A stretch of DNA of 10,541 nucleotides from Oscillospiraceae bacterium (GTDB lineage: Bacteria > Bacillota > Clostridia > Oscillospirales > Oscillospiraceae). The notes beneath the pieces are model-generated. The model saw only the letters and a list, made by a program, of their open reading frames with translations. It made no database searches and was not told the origin of the DNA. A program made the translations under genes and the position numbers. How positions within the stretch are numbered: position 1 is the stretch's first letter; each line of letters starts with the position of its first letter. The stretch spans positions 1 through 10,541 of the forward strand of contig JAISFB010000070.1 in the NCBI GenBank assembly GCA_031263805.1, in the 5' to 3' direction. This document shows positions 1-4,921 of the stretch, one piece after another.

Positions 1-2
1 GC

Positions 3-31
3 TTGACATTTCTTGCATCGTGCTGTAGAAT
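3..31 (+). promoter_or_regulatory. Sigma-A type promoter of rnpB
   Basis: A perfect -35 box TTGACA lies at 3-8 and a good -10 box TAGAAT at 26-31, separated by exactly 17 bp. The expected start, about 7 bases past the -10, is G38, which is also the first base of the P1 helix of RNase P RNA. The agreement between promoter spacing and RNA 5' end supports both calls. Constitutive housekeeping expression is likely; no operator is visible. Confidence 0.88.
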
Positions 32-37
32 AAAAAA

Positions 38-386
38 GCGAGTAAGCCAGACAGCCGCGAGGGAGCGGCGAAAGCCGCCCTTTGAGGAAAGTCCGGGCTC
101 CGCAGGGCAAGGATAACGGGTAACACCCGCCATAGGCGACTATCGGACAAGTGCAACAGAAATAAACCGCCGGGGTTTACCCCGGTCAGGGTGGAAAAGT
201 GAGGTAAGAGCTCACTCGACGGTACGGTAACGCGCCGCCGCTGTAAACTCTATCCGGAGCAACACCGCGACGCGGAGCAACAGGCTTGCCCGGCCGCTCC
301 GCAGAGGTGGCATTGAGGCTCGCGGTAACGCGCGTCCCAGATAGATGGCTGTTCAACGACAGAATCCGGCTTATCGGCTTACTCGC
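38..386 (+). ncRNA. rnpB: RNase P RNA, bacterial A type
   Basis: This is the catalytic RNA of ribonuclease P, which removes 5' leaders from pre-tRNAs. The terminal P1 helix is seen directly: 11 bases at 38-48 (GCGAGTAAGCC) are perfectly complementary to 376-386. The conserved 5' core GAGGAAAGTCCGGGCTCC lies at 84-101. The central conserved stretch with ACAGAAATAAACCGCC lies near 156-171, and GGTAAGAGCTCAC near 202-214. The 3' core begins at 339 (AGATAGATGG) and reaches ACAGAATCCGGCTTA at 359-373; it forms the P4 pseudoknot with the 5' core. The length of about 349 nt fits the A type. No U-rich intrinsic terminator follows, so the mature 3' end is probably made by processing; the end coordinate is set by P1. 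Confidence 0.96.
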
Positions 387-409
387 CGCCGCAAGGCGCG
401 CGCTACATA

Positions 410-543
410 GTATATGACGGCAAAGCCGCCCGTCAGATTGCAGTATACGACGTCAAAGCCTACCGTCAGCTAAAAGTATATGACGGCGAAGCCGCCCCCC
501 CGGCCTACTGTATATGACGGCGAAGTCGCCCGAACCGGGCGAC
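410..543 (+). repeat. Four diverged ~33-bp tandem units between rnpB and fba
   Basis: Units start at 410, 443, 476 and 510, a period of 33, 33 and 34 bp. The shared core is close to TATATGACGGCGAAGCCGCC. Units 1 and 2 are also followed by CGTCAG. Each core holds a small GGC-RAA-GCC foldback, and unit 1 can form a larger TGACGG/CCGTCA stem (415-420 with 430-435). Read in the frame starting at 410, the first units encode an 11-residue repeat, VYDGKAARQIA then VYDVKAYRQLK, but no start codon or ribosome binding site is visible and the frame closes near 513. It is more likely a non-coding repeat family. The rest of 387-581 shows only the aldolase ribosome binding site; I see no clear promoter. 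Confidence 0.8.
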
Positions 544-569
544 CGGGCGCAGCCCGCAATTTTAATTCC

Positions 570-577
570 GGAGTGAT
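570..577 (+). promoter_or_regulatory. Ribosome binding site that sets the aldolase start
   Basis: GGAGTGAT at 570-577 ends 4 bases before the ATG at 582 (5-11 bases from the GGAG core), and the protein from that ATG starts with the family-typical MPFVTTAEMFKKAY. An upstream in-frame ATG at 480 would add 34 residues encoded by the tandem repeats, with no ribosome binding site and low-complexity sequence, so 582 is preferred. Confidence 0.8.
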
Positions 578-581
578 ATTA

Positions 582-1520
582 ATGCCTTTCGTAACAACAG
601 CGGAAATGTTCAAAAAAGCCTACGCCGGCGCCTACGCGCTCGGCGCGTTCAACGTAAACAATATGGAAACGATCCAGGGCATCGCGGACGCCGCCGCCGA
701 CACGCGCGCGCCGCTGATCTTGCAGGTCTCCGCCGGCGCGAGAAAGTACGCACGCCACGTATACCTGATGAAGCTCATTGAGGCCGCCGAGGCGGACACC
801 GGCCTGCCGATAGCCGTCCATCTCGATCACGGCGAGGATTTTGAGATATGCAAGTCGTGCATTGACGGCGGCTTTACGTCCGTGATGATCGACGGCTCAA
901 GGCACTCGTTTGAGGAAAATATACGCGTCACGCGCGAGGTGACGGAGTACGCCCACTCCCGCGGCGTCGTAGTGGAGGGCGAGCTCGGGCGGATCGCCGG
1001 TATCGAGGACGATGTTTCCGTCTCCGACGAGGACGCGGGCTATACGATGCCGGACGAGGTCTCGGAGTTCGTCGAAAGAACGGGCGTGGACTCGCTCGCC
1101 ATCTCCATCGGGACGAATCACGGCGCGTTCAAATTCAAGCCCGGGCAGACGCCCCGGCTGAGGTTCGATATTTTAGAGGAGGTGGCGCGGCGGCTGCCCG
1201 GCTTCCCGATAGTCCTGCACGGCGCGTCGAGCGTTGTGCCGAAATACGTCGATATCATAAACGGCAGCGGCGGGGCGATCTCCGGCGCCGCGGGCATCCC
1301 GGAGGATATGCTGCGCGAGGCCGCGCGTATGGCGGTGTGCAAAATAAATATAGATACGGACCTGCGCCTGGCGGCGACGGCCGGCGTGCGCGAGACGCTT
1401 GCGGGCTCCCCCGCCGAGTTCGACCCGCGCCGCTATCTCGCCCCCGCGCGGGAGAATATTCGCGAGACGGTCCGCGATAAAATAATAAACGTCCTCGGCT
1501 GCGACGGAAAAGCATTCTGA
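582..1520 (+). CDS. fba: Class II fructose-bisphosphate aldolase
   Basis: This is a cytosolic zinc-dependent aldolase. In glycolysis and gluconeogenesis it interconverts fructose 1,6-bisphosphate with dihydroxyacetone phosphate and glyceraldehyde 3-phosphate. From the ATG at 582 the protein has 312 residues, normal for the family (about 285-350). The active-site blocks appear in order: HLDHG at 80-84, with the presumed catalytic Asp82 and zinc ligand His83; EGELG at 132-136; IGTNHG at 176-181, with zinc ligand His180; and VLHGASS at 211-217, with zinc ligand His213. KINIDTDLR at 264-272 is the usual phosphate/substrate-binding stretch. The order and spacing favour fructose-bisphosphate over tagatose-bisphosphate aldolase, but the sequence alone does not exclude a related ketose-bisphosphate substrate. 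It stands after rnpB with its own ribosome binding site and is separated from the next gene by an AT-rich repeat tract, so it is probably transcribed on its own. Confidence 0.93.
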   Translation: MPFVTTAEMFKKAYAGAYALGAFNVNNMETIQGIADAAADTRAPLILQVSAGARKYARHVYLMKLIEAAEADTGLPIAVHLDHGEDFEICKSCIDGGFTSVMIDGSRHSFEENIRVTREVTEYAHSRGVVVEGELGRIAGIEDDVSVSDEDAGYTMPDEVSEFVERTGVDSLAISIGTNHGAFKFKPGQTPRLRFDILEEVARRLPGFPIVLHGASSVVPKYVDIINGSGGAISGAAGIPEDMLREAARMAVCKINIDTDLRLAATAGVRETLAGSPAEFDPRRYLAPARENIRETVRDKIINVLGCDGKAF

Positions 1521-1541
1521 CGCGCTGACGTTTTTGCAAAA

Positions 1542-1593
1542 TCAAAAAATTTAATCAAAAAATTTAATTAAAAAATTTAATTAAAAAATTTTA
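1542..1593 (+). repeat. Four tandem 13-bp A-tract repeats ending at a ribosome binding site
   Basis: Four consecutive 13-bp units, TYAAAAAATTTAA, lie at 1542-1554, 1555-1567, 1568-1580 and 1581-1593. The first two are identical, the third differs at one base, and the fourth has one further change. The array abuts AGGAGG (1593-1598), which serves the ATG at 1605. The tract is almost pure A/T in an otherwise GC-rich region. I see no matching -35/-10 pair, so its role (UP-like element, unstructured 5' leader, or slippage-prone spacer) is open. Confidence 0.9.
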
Positions 1594-1604
1594 GGAGGCC
1601 CGAT

Positions 1605-3500
1605 ATGAACGCTCTGAAATACCCGCGTCTGTTCACCCCCGTCAAGGTCGGAAACGTAATTTTCCGAAACCGCATATTCGCAAGCGCGACGGGATACGTT
1701 GAAATCGGAGAGAAATCGCTGCCGGACAGTGCGCTCAGCTATTACGCCCGCAAGGCGGCGGGGGGCGCGGCGCAGGTCGTGGTCGGCGAGTGTCAGGTGG
1801 ACGCTCCGAACGGCGGGGGCCGCGGCGGCGCGTGTATCGACCTGTCCGACTTCGGCTGGATGCAATTCCTCTCAAAGCTGTCGGAGAGCATTTCCCGCCG
1901 CGGCGCTGTTTCCGGCGCGGAATTGTCGCACGCCGGGCGGTACAGCGCGAGCGGCCTCGGCCCGTCGGACGGCGAAATTGCCCCCGGACGGCTTTGCCGC
2001 GCGATGAGCGAGGAGCAGATTTTAAGCACGATAAGGGCATACGCCTCCGCCGCGGGCTTCGCGAAAATGTGCGGATTTCAAATGGTGACGATTCACGGCG
2101 GCCACGGCTGGCTGCCGCAGCAGTTTTTCAGCCCGGCGACGAACACGCGCACCGACAAATGGGGTGGCGGCGCGGAAAACCGCGCCCGGTTCGCAGTCTC
2201 GGTCTGCGACGCGATACATGAGGTCTGCGGGCGCGGCTTCCCCGTCGAGATACGCATCTCCGCGACGGAGCTTGAGGACGGATACGACTTCGCCGAGGGC
2301 TTGGAGTACGCGCGCCGGCTGGACGGTCACGCTGATATAATCCACGTCAGTCTCGGCGTCCACGGCATTATGACGGACGACCATTGGCTTGAAATGTCGC
2401 CGTCTATGTTCCGCCCCGAGAACCGAAACGTCGAGTACGCCGCCGAGATCAAGCGGAACGTCACAAGCTCCCTCGTATCCGTCGTCGCGAGCATAAGCGA
2501 CCCGGACGTTATGGAGGAGATAATAGCAAGCGGTAAGGCGGACTTTGTCGCGTTAGCGCGGCAGCTCCTGTGCGACCCGGACACGCCGAACAAAGCGCGC
2601 GAGGGGCGTCCGGAGGATATCCGCCGGTGTCTGCGCTGTATGAGCTGCTGGTCGAACCTTATGCGCGGCTTCCGCTGCGCGATAAACCCCGAAACGGGAC
2701 GCGAGGACGAGACGGCGCCCCCCCGTCCGCCCAAAAAAACGCTTGTCGTCGGCGGCGGTATCTCCGGAATGAACGCCGCTGTAACCGCGGCGGAGCGCGG
2801 GCACGCCGTCATGCTGTGCGAACGCTCCTCCGCGCTCGGCGGAGGGATACGCTGCGAGGAAAACGTGCCCTTCAAGCGCCGGGTCGCGGGGTACATAAAA
2901 TATCTCGAACACAGGCTCGGCGCGCTCGGCGTAGACGTCCGGCTGAATACGGAGCTCACGCCCGCGGCGGCGCGTTCGCTTAACGCGGACGTCATAATCG
3001 CCGCCGTCGGCTCCGCGCCGCTCGTCCCGGGGATAGAGGGCGTCGAACACGCGCTCTGTGCAAACGACGTGTACAGGGACCCCGAGCTCGCCGGAGCGCG
3101 CGTCGTCATAATCGGCGCGGGGCTTGTCGGCGCGGAGCTCGCCGTTTATCTGAAAACGCTCGAACGGGATATCGAGCTTATCGAGCAGGCGCCGTCGCTC
3201 GGCGCGGAGGGCAACGGCACGCACGCCATGGCGCTCTCCGGCGAGCTCAGGCGGCTCGGTATCGCGCCGCGCTTCAACAGCCGCGTGACAAAGATCACGC
3301 CGGACGGCGTCACGCTGGCGGACGGGACCGAGCTCGCCGCGGACACGGTCGTCTTCGCGACGGGGCAGACGGCGCGCACCGGGCTCGCGCTCTCTTTTCA
3401 CGATTGTGCGCCGCAGTGGCATATGATAGGAGACTGCTCCGGAGTGGGCAATATTATGAGCGCCACAGTCCGCGCGTGGACGCTCGCGCGGGAGCTCTGA
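1605..3500 (+). CDS. OYE-family NADH:flavin oxidoreductase with 4Fe-4S cluster and FAD/NAD domain
   Basis: A 631-residue cytosolic enzyme with the three-part layout of 2,4-dienoyl-CoA reductase, 2-enoate reductase and trimethylamine dehydrogenase. Residues ~5-330 form an FMN-binding TIM barrel with the Old Yellow Enzyme signature IHGGHGWLPQQFFSP (163-177), followed by TRTDKWGGGAENR (181-193); His164 and His167 are the expected active-site pair. Four cysteines, Cys342, Cys345, Cys348 and Cys358, fit a 4Fe-4S site (C-x2-C-x2-C-x9-C). The C-terminal part has a dinucleotide fold starting GGGISG (383-388), a second one at GAGLVGAE (504-511), and a closing FAD motif MIGD (607-610). Electrons would pass from NAD(P)H through FAD and FeS to FMN. 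The substrate cannot be read from sequence: an enoate, dienoyl-CoA or methylated amine are all possible. AGGAGG lies 6 bases before the ATG. The UroD-like gene follows after 44 bp, so an operon is likely. Confidence 0.9.
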   Translation: MNALKYPRLFTPVKVGNVIFRNRIFASATGYVEIGEKSLPDSALSYYARKAAGGAAQVVVGECQVDAPNGGGRGGACIDLSDFGWMQFLSKLSESISRRGAVSGAELSHAGRYSASGLGPSDGEIAPGRLCRAMSEEQILSTIRAYASAAGFAKMCGFQMVTIHGGHGWLPQQFFSPATNTRTDKWGGGAENRARFAVSVCDAIHEVCGRGFPVEIRISATELEDGYDFAEGLEYARRLDGHADIIHVSLGVHGIMTDDHWLEMSPSMFRPENRNVEYAAEIKRNVTSSLVSVVASISDPDVMEEIIASGKADFVALARQLLCDPDTPNKAREGRPEDIRRCLRCMSCWSNLMRGFRCAINPETGREDETAPPRPPKKTLVVGGGISGMNAAVTAAERGHAVMLCERSSALGGGIRCEENVPFKRRVAGYIKYLEHRLGALGVDVRLNTELTPAAARSLNADVIIAAVGSAPLVPGIEGVEHALCANDVYRDPELAGARVVIIGAGLVGAELAVYLKTLERDIELIEQAPSLGAEGNGTHAMALSGELRRLGIAPRFNSRVTKITPDGVTLADGTELAADTVVFATGQTARTGLALSFHDCAPQWHMIGDCSGVGNIMSATVRAWTLAREL

Positions 3501-3544
3501 CCGATTTATTACAGTCAAAAATCATATTATAAAGGAGAACGACG

Positions 3545-4540
3545 ATGGATAAGCGCACGCGCGTATTTAACGCAATGGACAAAAAGCCGGTGGATTATGT
3601 CCCGGTAGGATTTTGGAAGCACTTTTTTGACAAGGGCGTCGTCGGCCAGCCCTGTATCGACGCGCATATCGAGTATTACAAGCAGGCGGACCTCGACTTT
3701 CTGAAGGTGATGAGCGACGGATACTTCGCGTTCCCGACGGCGGACGGCAAGCAGCTTCGCTCCGCGGCAGACCTGCGGAGCATAAGGCCCGTCGAGGCCG
3801 ACGACCCGTGGATCAGGGCGCAGGTGGAGCGCGTCCAAGCGCTCGTCGAAGCGTTCGGAAAAGAGCGGTGCGTATTCTACAACGTATTTACGCCGTTCAC
3901 GACGCTGAAATGCTGCTTCGAGGGCGACAGTCTCGACGCGTCGGACGCCGTGTTTATGAAGGCCGTCAGGGAGGATACGGACGCCGTGCTCGGCGCGCTC
4001 GACATTGTGGCGCAGGGCAACGCGCTGCTTGCGGAGTGTATAATAAAAGAAAGCGGCGCGGACGGTATTTATTTCCCCGTCAGCAATGCGGAGCACGACC
4101 GTTTTACGGAACAGGAATACCGCCGTATCATCGGCCCGAGCGAGCTGTATGTTTTAGAGCATATCAACCGCTGGTCGGACTACAATATCCTGCACTGCTG
4201 CGGCTTCGCGGGGACGCGGAACAGAATAAGCCTCTGGTACGACTATCCCGCGAAGTGCGTCAACTGGGCCGTCCACGTCGATGACCTCAGCCTCAGCGAC
4301 GGCCGTGTGCTATTCGGCGGAAAATCCGTCCTCGGCGGCTTCGACACGCACTGGGGCGACGACGAAAACGAGATGCGCGGCATACTCTATCACGGCTCAA
4401 AGGAAGAATTGCAGTCGTATACAAAAGAGCTCATCCTGAACGCCGGCAAGCTCGGTCTGCTGCTCGGCGGCGACTGCACCACCGACCACCGCATCGACCC
4501 TCAGCGGCTGAACTGGATAATTGAGGCCGCGCGCAGCTGA
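3545..4540 (+). CDS. UroD-family protein, possibly a MtaA/CmuA-like methyltransferase
   Basis: A 331-residue protein of the uroporphyrinogen decarboxylase superfamily, a TIM-barrel fold that contains true UroD and the zinc-dependent methyltransferases acting on methylated corrinoid proteins. AAAGGAG at 3531-3537 sits 7 bases before the ATG. The N-terminus (KRTRVFNAMDKKPVDYVPVG) is the usual family opening. His217 and Cys219 in ILHCCG (215-220), with Cys311 in GGDCTTDH (308-315), resemble the HxC...C zinc site known from MtaA-type enzymes, which true UroD lacks. This favours a methyl-transfer role over haem synthesis, and no other haem genes are near. It lies 44 bp behind an OYE-type oxidoreductase, suggesting coupled catabolism of a small, perhaps methylated, compound. 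No corrinoid protein or partner methyltransferase is seen in the window, so the substrate is unknown. Confidence 0.82.
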   Translation: MDKRTRVFNAMDKKPVDYVPVGFWKHFFDKGVVGQPCIDAHIEYYKQADLDFLKVMSDGYFAFPTADGKQLRSAADLRSIRPVEADDPWIRAQVERVQALVEAFGKERCVFYNVFTPFTTLKCCFEGDSLDASDAVFMKAVREDTDAVLGALDIVAQGNALLAECIIKESGADGIYFPVSNAEHDRFTEQEYRRIIGPSELYVLEHINRWSDYNILHCCGFAGTRNRISLWYDYPAKCVNWAVHVDDLSLSDGRVLFGGKSVLGGFDTHWGDDENEMRGILYHGSKEELQSYTKELILNAGKLGLLLGGDCTTDHRIDPQRLNWIIEAARS

Positions 4541-4562
4541 GTCGTGCGCGCAGCTGAGTCGT
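4529..4562 (+). repeat. 17-bp direct duplication across the stop codon of the UroD-like gene
   Basis: The unit GCGCGCAGCTGAGTCGT occurs twice back to back (4529-4545 and 4546-4562). The TGA in the first copy (4538-4540) ends the gene, so the second copy is untranslated and the protein is unaffected. It looks like a replication-slippage duplication. Confidence 0.85.
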
Positions 4563-4573
4563 GATTGATAAGA

Positions 4574-4607
4574 GCCGCGCGTGTGCGATCAAACATCCGC
4601 GCGCGGC
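4574..4607 (+). terminator. GC-rich hairpin after the UroD-like gene, weak terminator candidate
   Basis: GCCGCGCG at 4574-4581 is perfectly complementary to 4600-4607, and a G-U and a G-C pair can extend the stem to about 10 bp with a loop near 14 bases. It starts 33 bases after the stop codon. Only ATTCATAATTT follows, not a true T-tract, so termination would be weak or factor-assisted. Confidence 0.4.
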
Positions 4608-4632
4608 GCATTCATAATTTCACCAAAAACCC

Positions 4633-4661
4633 TTTACATCCGCCGCCGAACGTGGTATCAT
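4633..4661 (+). promoter_or_regulatory. Probable sigma-A promoter in the leader of the giant surface gene
   Basis: TTTACA at 4633-4638 and TATCAT at 4656-4661 are separated by exactly 17 bp, with five of six consensus matches in each box. Transcription should begin near 4668. The transcript would run straight into the perfect terminator hairpin at 4727-4764, giving an RNA of roughly 105 nt unless the terminator is prevented from forming. It could therefore serve a small RNA or an attenuated leader for the gene at 4922. Confidence 0.65.
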
Positions 4662-4701
4662 ATAGAAGGTTTCGACCGCAATTGACACAGTTTTCGCGAC
4701 T

Positions 4702-4719
4702 GCGCGCCCGCGCGTTTTT
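4702..4719 (+). terminator. Short GC hairpin with T5, minor terminator candidate
   Basis: GCGCG at 4702-4706 can pair with CGCGT at 4711-4715 around a 4-base loop, and T4715-4719 follows. The stem is very short, so it is a weak element at best, but it lies in the same leader as the strong terminator just downstream. Confidence 0.25.
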
Positions 4720-4726
4720 GCCTGTC

Positions 4727-4775
4727 AGCCCATGTAACATTTTCACTAAAATGTTACATGGGCTGTTTTTCTTTT
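4727..4775 (+). terminator. Strong intrinsic terminator, perfect 17-bp hairpin
   Basis: A 17-bp stem without mismatches (4727-4743 with 4748-4764) closes on the tetraloop CACT (4744-4747) and is followed at once by GTTTTTCTTTT (4765-4775). This is a textbook rho-independent terminator on the + strand. It lies about 187 bases after the UroD-like stop codon and about 60 bases past the expected start of the promoter at 4633-4661, and before the ATG at 4922. It may end the upstream operon, act as an attenuator for the surface gene, or end a small RNA. Its inner 30 bases are also one arm of the inverted repeat pair. Confidence 0.85.
4731..4760 (+). repeat. Palindromic inverted repeat, left copy
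   Basis: Thirty bases made of CATGTAACATTTT, the loop CACT, and AAAATGTTACATG. The whole 30-mer is the exact reverse complement of 4874-4903, including the loop. Each copy is itself a 13-bp palindrome with a 4-base centre, so the only asymmetry that tells left from right is the loop. Confidence 0.95.
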
Positions 4776-4873
4776 CTCCCGCAAGCCTTTTTGGCTGCGC
4801 AACTTGTCCCGCGCGCGTCCGCCGGCGCCTTTTTGCCTTCGGAAAAGTTCCTGTTTGCAAGGGCTTTCCGGGT
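4761..4873. other. 113-bp segment between paired inverted repeats, candidate invertible element
   Basis: The segment is enclosed by perfect 30-bp inverted repeats. Its left end supplies the T-tract of the terminator (4765-4775), and its right end supplies a possible -35 box (TTGCAA, 4855-4860). Between them are a small hairpin with a T5 loop (GCAAGCC 4781-4787 with GGCTGC 4793-4798) and GC-rich sequence with no credible gene. Inversion by recombination between the repeats would move both the T-tract and the -35 box to the opposite side. The geometry is seen; actual inversion is inferred, and no recombinase gene is in the window. Confidence 0.45.
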
Positions 4874-4883
4874 CATGTAACAT
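4855..4883 (+). promoter_or_regulatory. Weak candidate promoter for the giant surface gene
   Basis: TTGCAA at 4855-4860 and TAACAT at 4878-4883 are 17 bp apart, with four of six matches in each box. The -10 box lies inside the right palindrome, while the -35 box lies in the flanked segment. A start near 4890 would give a leader of about 32 bases to the ATG at 4922. A protein bound to the palindrome would cover the -10. The match is modest and could be chance. Confidence 0.35.
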
Positions 4884-4903
4884 TTTAGTGAAAATGTTAC
4901 ATG
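4874..4903 (-). repeat. Palindromic inverted repeat, right copy
   Basis: Exact reverse complement of 4731-4760, with loop AGTG (4887-4890) in place of CACT. Two more pairs (G4872-T4905 and G4871-C4906) can extend the local stem to about 16 bp. No T-tract follows, so unlike the left copy it is not a terminator. The weak Shine-Dalgarno AAAGG (4908-4912) starts right after the stem and stays unpaired. Confidence 0.95.
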
Positions 4904-4921
4904 ATCGAAAGGCGGCTAACT

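Noticed and set aside
410..543. CRISPR array
   Set aside because: The 33-bp period includes a 21-27-bp core with only 6-12 bp between units, the units are diverged, and no cas genes are present.
480..581. A 34-residue N-terminal extension of the aldolase from ATG 480
   Set aside because: It is encoded by the tandem repeats, has no ribosome binding site and does not resemble the family; ATG 582 has both ribosome binding site and family N-terminus.
1735..3518. Long frames on the - strand across the oxidoreductase gene (2327-3109, 2553-3518)
   Set aside because: They mirror a gene with clear FMN, FeS and FAD motifs and have no domains of their own.
3545..4540. Authentic uroporphyrinogen decarboxylase hemE
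   Set aside because: The family fold fits, but the His/Cys site, the neighbouring OYE-type gene and the absence of other haem genes argue for the methyltransferase-like branch.
4682..4687. A perfect TTGACA box
   Set aside because: No acceptable -10 hexamer occurs 16-18 bp downstream (GC-rich GCGCCCG sequence there), so it is probably not a promoter.
4727..4906. MITE or insertion-sequence remnant with terminal inverted repeats
   Set aside because: No flanking target-site duplication was found and no transposase fragment is present; the flanks outside the 30-mers do not match. Not excluded if many genome copies exist.
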